A program made the translations under genes and the position numbers. From GCA-2688775 sp964524225 (GTDB lineage: Archaea > Nanobdellota > Nanobdellia > Woesearchaeales > GW2011-AR4), in the NCBI GenBank assembly GCA_964524225.1, contig CAZGEW010000040.1:1-12717 (forward strand): a stretch of 12,717 bases of DNA, written 5' to 3'. Shown here piece after piece: positions 6,452 to 12,717 of the stretch. The stretch's first letter is position 1. Each line of letters begins with the position of its first letter. Under the pieces are notes generated by a model. That model was not told the DNA's origin, made no database searches, and saw only the letters and a program-made list of their open reading frames with translations.

Positions 6452-7117
6452 ATGGAAGTTATAATAGACAACAATGCAAGAGAAGTAGGTTTAATAGTAG
6501 GGCATTTAATTATTGAAAATATTGAAAACAAAAGAAATAGAAACAGCAGAATGGATAAAATAGTAAGTGAGTTACAAAAAGAGGTTAAAGAAAACCCAAA
6601 AAAATTTCTAGAAACAGATGCATTGGAAGCTTACAAAGAATTTATTAACTCTTCAAGGAGTGTAATCGAGTCAAAAGAGCCTGGACCAAAAATATTAGTT
6701 AATTTAATCTTAAAGAATGGTTATTTGCCAACTATTTCAAGGGTTGTTGATTGCATGAATATTGTTTCTATTAAAACGGATTTGACATTCAGCAGTTGGG
6801 ATAAAGACAAAATAAAAGGGGATATTGTTTATAAGCTTTCTAGTGGTGGAGAGAAGTATTGGCCTTTTATGGGAGAAGAAGTAGAGCTTTTGAAAGGAGA
6901 GCTAACTGCAGTGGATGATGAAAAGGTTCTTTGTTTGGTAAGATATAGGGACTCTAAATATGCTCCTGTGATGTTAGAAACTAAAAATATTGTTGTACAT
7001 ATACAGGGCATAGAGGGGGTTAGCAAAGAAAAAATTGAAATTGCCCTTAACGAAATAGAGCGATTACTTTTAGAAAATGTAGGTGGCAGAACTATACAGA
7101 AAATAGTGCTTGCATAA
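6452..7117 (+). CDS. Solo B3/B4 domain protein (PheRS-beta editing-domain family), possible trans-editing factor
   Basis: A 221-residue cytosolic protein. Residues about 85-210 match the B3/B4 fold best known as the editing domain of phenylalanyl-tRNA synthetase beta, also found as free-standing proteins (COG3382-like). Landmarks are YLPTISRVVDCMNIVSIKTDL (91-111), a GGEKYWPFMGEE segment, LLKGELTAVDDEKVLC, RYRDS, and LETKNIVVHIQGIEGVSKEKIE. Residues 1-80 are helical and charged and I do not recognise them. In PheRS this domain hydrolyses Tyr-tRNAPhe. A stand-alone copy in a lysine operon upstream of lysS suggests removal of wrongly charged tRNA, perhaps tRNALys carrying a lysine analogue or precursor; this is inference. 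It sits 6 nt after lysA and 11 nt before the aminotransferase gene, clearly inside the operon. It is not a DapF homologue. Confidence 0.8.
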   Translation: MEVIIDNNAREVGLIVGHLIIENIENKRNRNSRMDKIVSELQKEVKENPKKFLETDALEAYKEFINSSRSVIESKEPGPKILVNLILKNGYLPTISRVVDCMNIVSIKTDLTFSSWDKDKIKGDIVYKLSSGGEKYWPFMGEEVELLKGELTAVDDEKVLCLVRYRDSKYAPVMLETKNIVVHIQGIEGVSKEKIEIALNEIERLLLENVGGRTIQKIVLA

Positions 7118-7128
7118 TATACTACAAA

Positions 7129-8304
7129 ATGAACATACAAATCTCGAATAAATTAGCAGGATTAACAAGCTACGCTTTTGCAGAAGTGGACAATGAAGTT
7201 GCAAAGCTAAAAAAATTAGGCATAACCCCAATTGACTTTGGCGTTGGCGATCCAAAAGAACCAACACCTAAAATTGTAAGGAATGAAATTAAAAAAGCAG
7301 TTGACAAAAGAAAAAATTCTGGTTATCCTAGCTATATTGGCACAGATGAGTACAGACAAGAAATTGCAAGATGGTATAAAATGAGGTTTAGAGTTAATCT
7401 AGATTACCAAAAAGAGATAACTTCAACAATAGGTGCAAAAGAGGCTGTTTTCAATTTTCCACAAGCATTTCTTAATCCAGAAGATTATGCAATAATGCCA
7501 AATCCTGGCTATCCGCCTTATGAAAGGGGTACTTTATTTGCAGGAGGTAGATGTTATTTTGTTTCGTTATTGAAAGGAAATGATTATTTAATGGATTTAA
7601 ATAACATACCAAAAGAAATAGTCAAAAAATCAAAAATATTGTGGGTAAACTATCCTAATAACCCGACTGGAGTAACTGCTAATGCAGAATTTTTTAAGGA
7701 AGCAATTGACTTTGGACATGACAATGGCATAATTGTTGCAAGCGATGAATGCTATACAGAAATATATTATGAAAAAAAACCTCATTCAATACTTGAGTTT
7801 TCAAAGGAAGGCGTTGTCGCTATACAGTCACTTTCAAAAAGAAGCGCAATGACAGGCTACAGAATTGGATGGGTTGCTGGAGATGAAAATATAGTTTCTG
7901 CTTTCAAGAAATTGAAGACAAATATCGACTCAGGAACGCCGACATTCATACAAGACGCTGCAATTGCTGCTTTAAGGGACGAAACTCATGTTGAAAAAAT
8001 GAGGAAAGAATACAAGAAAAAAAGGAATATTCTGATTAAGGCGTTAACATCAGTTGGTTTAGAAGATTGTAATCCAGACGCTACTTTATATATTTGGCAG
8101 AAAACCCCAAAAGATAAGAATTCAGTAGATTTTGCAAAAAAATTGCTGCAGAAGGAAATAGCAATAGTTGTAACCCCTGGAGCTTGGATTTCGACAAAAT
8201 TTAATGGTTTAAATCCTGGTGAAAATTATGTAAGATTTGCTTTAGTGCCAAGCGTAGAAGACACAAAAAAAGCAGCAGAAAGAATAAAGAGGTATCTAAG
8301 ATGA
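7129..8304 (+). CDS. dapL: PLP aminotransferase, probable LL-diaminopimelate aminotransferase
   Basis: Fold-type I aminotransferase of 391 residues. Visible residues: GYPSYIGTDEYR (65-76), NPGYPPY (125-131), NNPTG (177-181), D206 in SDECY, the PLP lysine K237 in SLSKRSAMTGYRIGWVAGD, and the substrate-carboxylate arginine R369 in YVRF. DapL converts tetrahydrodipicolinate directly to LL-diaminopimelate using glutamate. The SLSKRS and DETHV segments also resemble N-succinyl-DAP aminotransferase (DapC), but no dapD or dapE is nearby while all other steps are, so DapL is the simpler reading. Its stop overlaps the aspartate kinase start by 4 bp (ATGA). Family certain; substrate probable. Confidence 0.85.
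   Translation: MNIQISNKLAGLTSYAFAEVDNEVAKLKKLGITPIDFGVGDPKEPTPKIVRNEIKKAVDKRKNSGYPSYIGTDEYRQEIARWYKMRFRVNLDYQKEITSTIGAKEAVFNFPQAFLNPEDYAIMPNPGYPPYERGTLFAGGRCYFVSLLKGNDYLMDLNNIPKEIVKKSKILWVNYPNNPTGVTANAEFFKEAIDFGHDNGIIVASDECYTEIYYEKKPHSILEFSKEGVVAIQSLSKRSAMTGYRIGWVAGDENIVSAFKKLKTNIDSGTPTFIQDAAIAALRDETHVEKMRKEYKKKRNILIKALTSVGLEDCNPDATLYIWQKTPKDKNSVDFAKKLLQKEIAIVVTPGAWISTKFNGLNPGENYVRFALVPSVEDTKKAAERIKRYLR
8288..8293 (+). promoter_or_regulatory. Ribosome binding site for aspartate kinase
   Basis: AGAGGT inside the end of the aminotransferase gene, 7 nt before the ATG at 8301. The spacing favours that ATG over the in-frame one at 8310. Confidence 0.45.
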
Positions 8305-9623
8305 TAATAATGAAGTTTGGTGGCACTTCAGTAGGAAATGCTGAAAGGATAAAAAATATTGCTGATATTATTAAATCTAACATAAAGAGAAAACCAGTTG
8401 TTGTTGTTTCAGCAGTTGCAAAAATAACTGATGCATTAATAAAGTTGGCAAATGAATGCGCTAAAGGCAAAGGTGATAAGCTTCTGGAGAATATAGTTAT
8501 AACGCATTACAGAATTCTTAAGCAGTTGAGTATAGACAAAAGATTGTTAGATGAAGAGATAAAAGAACTCAGAAATCTAACAAATAAAGCAAAATCAGAG
8601 AGTTATGTTGACACTGAAATACTTGATTCCTTTCAGTCATTCGGAGAAAGAATGTCATCAAAAATAGTTGCTGAGCAGCTTTGCAAAATAGGTATTAAGG
8701 CGCAAGCTTTCAATTCTTGGGAACTTGGATTTTTAACAGATTCTGAATTTGGAAGAGCAGAACCATTAGAAATTATATATCAAAACTTAAATGCTAATAT
8801 TAAGAAACTAAAAGTTGTCCCTGTTATTACAGGTTTTATTGGAAAAACTGAAAATGGAGAAATAACAACTCTTGGTAGAGGTGGCTCAGATTATACTGCC
8901 GCAATAATTGGCGCCGCACTCGATGCTGACGAAATACAAATATGGACAGATGTTAACGGAATAATGTCAACTGACCCGAAGATCGTAAGCAATGCAAAAA
9001 TCATTGAGAGAATCTTATTTGCAGAAGCCTCAGAGCTTGCCTATTTTGGAGCCAGAGTTTTACATCCAAAGACCATAGCACCTGCAATGAATAAGAAAAT
9101 CCCAGTAAATGTTTTAAATTCATTAAATCCAAGAGGTAAAGGCACAACTATAGTAAGCAAAGTTAAAAAAAATAAATATATCGTGAAAGCGATCGCATGC
9201 AAGAAAAACATAACACTAATTAATGTTAATTCAACAAGAATGCTTGGAGCTTATGGGTTTCTGGCAAGGCTTTTTGACATTTTTGATGAATATAGAAAAA
9301 ACGTAGATGTTGTTTCAACATCAGAGGTGAGTGTCTCGCTTACAATTGATAATGACGAGAATATTAACAATATTGAAAGGGAAATAAAAGAAATAGCGAA
9401 TGTAAATATAGCAAAAAACAAAGCAATAATCTGCGTTGTTGGCGAAGGCATGAGGCATATGCCAGGAGTCGCAGGAAGAACGTTCACAGCTCTTGGAAGG
9501 AACAAGATAAATATAGAAATGATATCACAGGGGGCATCTGAAATAAATCTTACTTTTATTGTTGATGGAAAAGATGCTGAAAAGGCAGTAAAAGTTATAC
9601 ACAAAGAATACTTTGGAAACTGA
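8301..9623 (+). CDS. lysC: Aspartate kinase
   Basis: Phosphorylates aspartate, the entry step for lysine, threonine and methionine. The 440-residue protein has an amino-acid-kinase domain (about 1-285) with MKFGGTSV (4-11), FGERMSS (114-120), TTLGRGGSDYTA (189-200), and WTDVNGIMSTDPK (215-227) near the nucleotide site. Two ACT repeats follow, about 300-365 (LGAYGFLARLFDIF, VSTSEVSVSLTI) and about 375-438 (VGEGMRHMPGVAGR, INIEMISQGASEINLTFIV). The VSTSEVSVS and ISQGASEINL strands form the usual effector site, so feedback inhibition by lysine or threonine is expected. It is monofunctional: no homoserine dehydrogenase domain is fused. Its ATG overlaps the previous stop by 4 bp, and asd begins one base after its TGA. 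Confidence 0.95.
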   Translation: MIIMKFGGTSVGNAERIKNIADIIKSNIKRKPVVVVSAVAKITDALIKLANECAKGKGDKLLENIVITHYRILKQLSIDKRLLDEEIKELRNLTNKAKSESYVDTEILDSFQSFGERMSSKIVAEQLCKIGIKAQAFNSWELGFLTDSEFGRAEPLEIIYQNLNANIKKLKVVPVITGFIGKTENGEITTLGRGGSDYTAAIIGAALDADEIQIWTDVNGIMSTDPKIVSNAKIIERILFAEASELAYFGARVLHPKTIAPAMNKKIPVNVLNSLNPRGKGTTIVSKVKKNKYIVKAIACKKNITLINVNSTRMLGAYGFLARLFDIFDEYRKNVDVVSTSEVSVSLTIDNDENINNIEREIKEIANVNIAKNKAIICVVGEGMRHMPGVAGRTFTALGRNKINIEMISQGASEINLTFIVDGKDAEKAVKVIHKEYFGN

Positions 9624-9624
9624 T

Positions 9625-10671
9625 ATGGTAAAATTAAAAGTTGGAATTTTAGGAGCAACTGGAATGGTTGGACAAAGATTTATTACCTTGCTAGAAAATC
9701 ATCCATGGTTTGAAATAACAGAGCTTACAGCTTCTGAAAAGAGTGCAGGCAAATCTTATGGTGAAGCAATACAAGGAAGATGGAAGTTGAATGTTGAAAT
9801 TCCTGAAAAAATAAGTAAAATTGAGGTAAAAGAATGCAAGCCAAATTTAGACTGCAAGATTGTATTTTCAGCTTTGGATTCATCAGTTGCAGGTACTATC
9901 GAAGAAGATTTTGCAAGAAACGGTTATGTCGTTTCCTCTAATTCCAAAAACCATAGAATGAATGATGATGTGCCATTGTTAATCCCAGAGGTTAATCCAG
10001 AGCATTTATCAATGCTTCAAGTGCAAAAAAAGAGATTTGGAAAAGGATTAATTGTAACAAATCCAAATTGTTCTGCAATTGGTTTAGTTATGGCATTAAA
10101 GCCATTACATGATTCATTTGGATTGAAGAAGGTCTTTGTCACAACAATGCAGGCATTAAGCGGGGCAGGCTATCCAGGAGTTGCATCGCTTGATATTTTG
10201 GATAATGTTGTCCCATACATTGGAGGAGAAGAGGAAAAAATTGAGTCTGAGTCGTTAAAGTTATTGGGTAATGTCGAGAAAGGTAAATTTAAGTATGCCA
10301 ATATAAAAATAAGCGCACAGTGCAACCGAGTCAATGTCAAAGATGGGCATTTAGAGGCTGTAAATATCGAGCTTGAGGAAAAAGCAAATTTAGAAGATGT
10401 AAAAAAGGCATTCAAAAATTTTAACCCATTGAGAAAATTAAATCTGCCGTCTGCACCGAACCCACCAATTGTAGTTCGCGAGGAAATAGATAGACCGCAG
10501 CCAAAATATGACAGGTACTTGGGAGATGGTATGGCAGTTGCAGTCGGAAGAATAAGAAAATGCAATATTTTGGATTACAAATTTTTAGTGTTAAGCCACA
10601 ATACAATAAGAGGAGCTGCAGGAGCAGCCATATTGAATGCAGAGTTAATGAAATCTGAAGGTTATATATAA
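9625..10671 (+). CDS. asd: Aspartate-semialdehyde dehydrogenase, archaeal type
   Basis: Reduces aspartyl phosphate to aspartate semialdehyde with NADPH, supplying DapA. The 348-residue protein starts with the nucleotide-binding GILGATGMVGQRF (7-19), then SSNSKNHR (104-111), the catalytic cysteine C149 in TNPNCSAIG, Q176 in TMQALSGAGYPG, R235 and the acid/base H242 in NRVNVKDGHLEAV. The pattern is the archaeal/fungal form rather than the typical enterobacterial one. An in-frame TTG at 9613 would overlap lysC, but the ATG at 9625, one base after the lysC stop and just before the Rossmann strand, is the better start. It is the last gene of the compact dap operon. The downstream spacer contains an assembly gap. 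Confidence 0.95.
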   Translation: MVKLKVGILGATGMVGQRFITLLENHPWFEITELTASEKSAGKSYGEAIQGRWKLNVEIPEKISKIEVKECKPNLDCKIVFSALDSSVAGTIEEDFARNGYVVSSNSKNHRMNDDVPLLIPEVNPEHLSMLQVQKKRFGKGLIVTNPNCSAIGLVMALKPLHDSFGLKKVFVTTMQALSGAGYPGVASLDILDNVVPYIGGEEEKIESESLKLLGNVEKGKFKYANIKISAQCNRVNVKDGHLEAVNIELEEKANLEDVKKAFKNFNPLRKLNLPSAPNPPIVVREEIDRPQPKYDRYLGDGMAVAVGRIRKCNILDYKFLVLSHNTIRGAAGAAILNAELMKSEGYI

Positions 10672-10680
10672 TCGACAGAA

Positions 10681-10735
10681 ATTTTTCCATAATCTTTATA
10701 TAATATACAAAATTTTTATTTTCCTCAATGGAAAA
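10681..10735 (+). repeat. 55-bp direct repeat, left copy (contig end)
   Basis: Identical over 55 bases to 10836-10890 and ends exactly where the Ns begin. It contains the lysS TATA box (10695-10702) and an equivalent lysS ATG (10728). Most simply it is the unmerged end of the left contig rather than a biological repeat. Confidence 0.9.
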
Positions 10736-10835
10736 NNNNNNNNNNNNNNNNNNNNNNNNNNNNNNNNNNNNNNNNNNNNNNNNNNNNNNNNNNNNNNNNN
10801 NNNNNNNNNNNNNNNNNNNNNNNNNNNNNNNNNNN
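10736..10835. other. Assembly gap of 100 Ns
   Basis: Exactly 100 undefined bases, the conventional placeholder for a gap of unknown size. Identical 55-bp sequences abut both sides, so the contigs probably overlap and no sequence is missing; an unresolved tandem repeat is the alternative. Collapsing the overlap puts lysS about 56 bp after asd. Confidence 0.95.
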
Positions 10836-10890
10836 ATTTTTCCATAATCTTTATATAATATACAAAATTTTTATTTTCCTCAATGGAAAA
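10836..10890 (+). repeat. 55-bp direct repeat, right copy (contig start)
   Basis: Identical to 10681-10735 and begins directly after the Ns. It carries the promoter and the first codons of lysS. If the join is an overlap, only one copy exists in the genome. Confidence 0.9.
10850..10857 (+). promoter_or_regulatory. TATA box of lysS
   Basis: TTTATATA matches the archaeal box A consensus and is centred about 29 bp before the lysS ATG, predicting a transcript that starts within a few bases of the start codon. No Shine-Dalgarno site is present, which fits leaderless translation. lysS therefore probably has its own promoter besides any read-through from asd. Confidence 0.6.
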
Positions 10891-10901
10891 TAAAAATTTT
10901 G
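10863..10901 (+). repeat. Perfect 17-bp inverted repeat spanning the lysS start codon
   Basis: CAAAATTTTTATTTTCC (10863-10879) and its exact reverse complement (10885-10901) flank the loop TCAAT. The ATG begins in the loop (A10883, T10884) and its G is the first base of the right arm. If transcription starts near 10879 as the TATA box predicts, the mRNA would lack most of the left arm, so the element would work as DNA or only in longer read-through transcripts. Confidence 0.7.
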
Positions 10902-12505
10902 ACGATAATATTTTCTGGGCTGACAAGTTAGCAAAACAAATAACTAATAGAGAAAAATTTTTTTATATAGATAAAAAAATCCTTCCATTTGAGGAATATA
11001 CTGTTAAGACATCGGCTTCTCTTTCTGGGGTTCTACATATAGGTAGATTAAGTGATACAATAAGAAGCGAATCTGTTGTTATAGCATTGAAAGATGCGGG
11101 TTTTAAGACAAAATTTATATGGGTTGCTGAGAACATGGATCCATTAAGGAAGATACCTCAGTCTGTCCCAGAAGAATTTGAAAAATATATAGGAATGGCA
11201 GTAACAGATGTCCCAGACCCAGAGGGTTGTCATAATTCATACGCTGAGCATCATACTGATGAGTATTTAAAAGTTGTAGATGAATTTGTTGCTACAAAAA
11301 TTGAGCTGTACTCAATGAGGGATGAGTATAAAAAAGGAAACTTCAATCAGTTCATTAAAAATATTCTTGAAAAAGTTGATGAAGTTAAAAAAATACAAAA
11401 TAAATACAGAACAAACCCATTAAAAAAAAACTGGTCACCTTGGGCACCGATATGCGAAAATTGTGGAAAAATAGCAACCCCACACGTAACAGGATTTGAA
11501 GACGGAATTGTTTCCTATGTCTGCAAGGACTATGAATTTGAAACAACAACTGCAACAGGATGTGGCTTTAAAGGAACAAATGTCCCTTTTAAGGGAAATG
11601 GAAAATTATTGTGGAAATCAGAATGGGCTGCACAATGGGCAAGATGGCAAGTTGTGAGTGAAGGAGCTGGAAAAGAGTATCAAGTTCCAAACAGCGCATG
11701 GTGGATTAATGGAGAGATAGTTGAAAAAATTCTTGATTTTCCGATGCCAGTTCCAATTTTCTATGAGCATTTGATGATTGGCAACCAAAAAATGTCAGCT
11801 TCTGTTGGTAACGTTATCTATCCAAAAGATTGGCTTGAAGTTGCACCTCCTGAACTGCTGAGATTCTTCTATAATAAAAGACTTATGACAACAAGAAGTT
11901 TTTCTTGGACAGATCTACCTAATTTGTATGACGAATACGACAATATCGCAAAAGTCTATTTTAATGATGTTAAGCTTGAGAACAAAAAGGAAGAGTATCA
12001 TTACAAAAGATTGTTTGAAGTAAGTCATGGAAAAAATGTTGAGAAGCCAATTGAATTAAGTTTTTCTCATGCAGCCATAATTGCTCAGATTTTCACAAAT
12101 GAAGAAGATGCCATAAAAAGCTTGGAGAAAACTGGGCATTATGACAAGGAAAAACATGGAAGAATTTTTGAAAGACTGCACAAAGCAAAAATTTGGCTTC
12201 AAAAATATGCGCCTGACGATTTAAAATTTGAAGTACAAACTAATGTTCCAAAAGATATTAAATTAAATGAGAAAGAAAGCAAAGCTTTGAATAAAATAGC
12301 TGAATTGTTACAAAAAAATGATTATGATGAAAGGTCATTATTCAATGAGTTTTATAATGTCTCCAAGGAGTTAGATTTACAGCCTAAAGATTTTTTCAAG
12401 GCAGCATATAAAGTTTTATTGAATAAGGACAGAGGTCCAAAGCTTGCTCCTTTTATTTTGGCTTTAGGTAAAGAAAAGGTAGGTAAGTTGTTTGGTGAAG
12501 TGTAA
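10883..12505 (+). CDS. lysS: Lysyl-tRNA synthetase, class I
   Basis: Charges tRNALys with lysine. The 540-residue length fits the class I LysRS family found in many archaea and some bacteria, unrelated to class II LysRS. The Rossmann catalytic domain carries a HIGH-type motif, HIGR (52-55) in SLSGVLHIGRLSD, then PDPEGCHNSYAEH (111-123) and KMSAS (303-307). Cysteines C191, C194, C214 and C227 form a probable zinc ribbon in the insertion. The C-terminal half is the helical tRNA/anticodon-binding region, ending in a conserved-looking GPKLAPFILALG segment. The usual PSG before the HIGH motif is LSG, and the fourth HIGH residue is R, so it belongs to a divergent branch or variant. The start MENKNF agrees with the near-leaderless promoter. 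It follows the lysine operon. Confidence 0.93.
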   Translation: MENKNFDDNIFWADKLAKQITNREKFFYIDKKILPFEEYTVKTSASLSGVLHIGRLSDTIRSESVVIALKDAGFKTKFIWVAENMDPLRKIPQSVPEEFEKYIGMAVTDVPDPEGCHNSYAEHHTDEYLKVVDEFVATKIELYSMRDEYKKGNFNQFIKNILEKVDEVKKIQNKYRTNPLKKNWSPWAPICENCGKIATPHVTGFEDGIVSYVCKDYEFETTTATGCGFKGTNVPFKGNGKLLWKSEWAAQWARWQVVSEGAGKEYQVPNSAWWINGEIVEKILDFPMPVPIFYEHLMIGNQKMSASVGNVIYPKDWLEVAPPELLRFFYNKRLMTTRSFSWTDLPNLYDEYDNIAKVYFNDVKLENKKEEYHYKRLFEVSHGKNVEKPIELSFSHAAIIAQIFTNEEDAIKSLEKTGHYDKEKHGRIFERLHKAKIWLQKYAPDDLKFEVQTNVPKDIKLNEKESKALNKIAELLQKNDYDERSLFNEFYNVSKELDLQPKDFFKAAYKVLLNKDRGPKLAPFILALGKEKVGKLFGEV

Positions 12506-12529
12506 TAAAAAAGTGGATGTCTTTTTTAT
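12505..12529. terminator. Bidirectional terminator between lysS and the convergent gene
   Basis: ATAAAAAAG (12505-12513) and CTTTTTTAT (12521-12529) form a 9-bp stem around a 7-nt loop, with six Ts on the descending arm in both directions. It begins at the last base of the lysS stop codon and sits 8 bp from the stop of the convergent partial gene. Confidence 0.5.
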
Positions 12530-12537
12530 CAATAAAT

Positions 12538-12717
12538 TTAGGTAAATATCTCCTCCACCAAATTACTAACCTTACAACTAACTAAATTAACAGCTTGAAA
12601 TAAAACCTTCTTTCCTCTAGCACTTCTAGGAACTAACTTGCTTAATGTGGCATATCCATTTCCATCTGAAATATCATTACCACCTAATTTAGGATTACCA
12701 ATACTAACATTTACACC
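12538..12717 (-). CDS. Unidentified protein, C-terminal fragment (5' end outside window)
   Basis: An open frame enters from the right edge on the minus strand and ends with TAA at 12540-12538, giving 59 visible residues. It begins GVNVSIGNPKLGGNDISDG and continues with YATLSKLVPRSARGKKVLFQAV and NLVSCKVSNLVEEIFT. The glycine/asparagine-rich start and alternating strand-like hydrophobic pattern (ATLSKLV, KVLFQAVNLV) suggest the last strands of a beta-sandwich domain, perhaps of an extracellular protein. I do not recognise the family and cannot see a signal peptide. It converges on lysS with a shared terminator-like hairpin. It could be a chance open frame, but its length without stops in AT-rich DNA and the neat 3' ending favour a real gene. 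Confidence 0.55.
   Translation of the reverse strand, partial: GVNVSIGNPKLGGNDISDGNGYATLSKLVPRSARGKKVLFQAVNLVSCKVSNLVEEIFT

Noticed and set aside
6452..7117. B3/B4 gene as a replacement for diaminopimelate epimerase
   Set aside because: The residue pattern matches the B3/B4 family, and no DapF-type paired cysteine motifs are visible.
9251..9658. 135-residue minus-strand open frame
   Set aside because: It is antisense to the aspartate kinase ACT domains and the start of asd, both clearly coding. It has a composition typical of antisense shadow and no initiation signals.
10681..10890. Mobile element or CRISPR-like array suggested by the 55-bp direct repeats
   Set aside because: There are only two copies, each abutting the N run exactly and containing the lysS promoter and start; an assembly overlap explains this better. 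No transposase, spacers or cas genes are present.
10696..10926. Minus-strand open frame running through the N gap
   Set aside because: It is held open only by undefined bases and by the AT-rich palindrome; it covers the lysS promoter and start and has no family resemblance.

Overview
The window looks like chromosomal DNA from an AT-rich archaeon, possibly of a small-genome (DPANN-type) lineage. The reasons are archaeal-type TATA boxes at about -25 with near-leaderless starts (before dapB and lysS), few Shine-Dalgarno sites, a class I lysyl-tRNA synthetase, an archaeal-type aspartate-semialdehyde dehydrogenase and a COG2150-type ACT-domain regulator. The lineage is inferred; no rRNA or other phylogenetic marker is present.

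Left block (minus strand, about 90-3382). In transcription order: a putative ACT-domain regulator of amino acid metabolism (2726-3382), a double-length ThyX-like protein (1031-2647) and a class 1B-type dihydroorotate dehydrogenase (90-992). The last two form a small pyrimidine pair. A perfect 14-bp hairpin, extendable to 16 bp, separates them and covers the ThyX stop codon.

Divergent control region (3383-3551). This AT-rich spacer holds a long hairpin in front of the regulator, a perfect 16-bp palindrome, and an 8-bp inverted repeat directly upstream of the dapB TATA box. It is the most likely site of lysine-pathway control.

Main block (plus strand, 3552-10671). A tightly packed operon: dapB, dapA, lysA, a solo B3/B4 tRNA-editing-type domain gene, a DapL-type aminotransferase, an aspartate kinase and asd. 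Together these cover aspartate to lysine by the diaminopimelate aminotransferase route, except for diaminopimelate epimerase (DapF), which is not in the window. The class I lysyl-tRNA synthetase gene follows at 10883, so lysine synthesis, charging and possibly charging quality control are adjacent.

Assembly note. A run of exactly 100 Ns (10736-10835) is flanked by identical 55-bp copies. This is probably a scaffolding join of two overlapping contig ends, so the true asd-lysS spacer may be only about 56 bp. The right edge holds a terminator-like hairpin and the 3' end of an unidentified convergent minus-strand gene (12538-12717).

Most worth following up: the B3/B4 gene inside a lysine operon, the complementary motif loss between the two halves of the ThyX-like protein, the operator-like palindromes beside the ACT regulator, and the lysS start codon in the loop of a perfect 17-bp inverted repeat.
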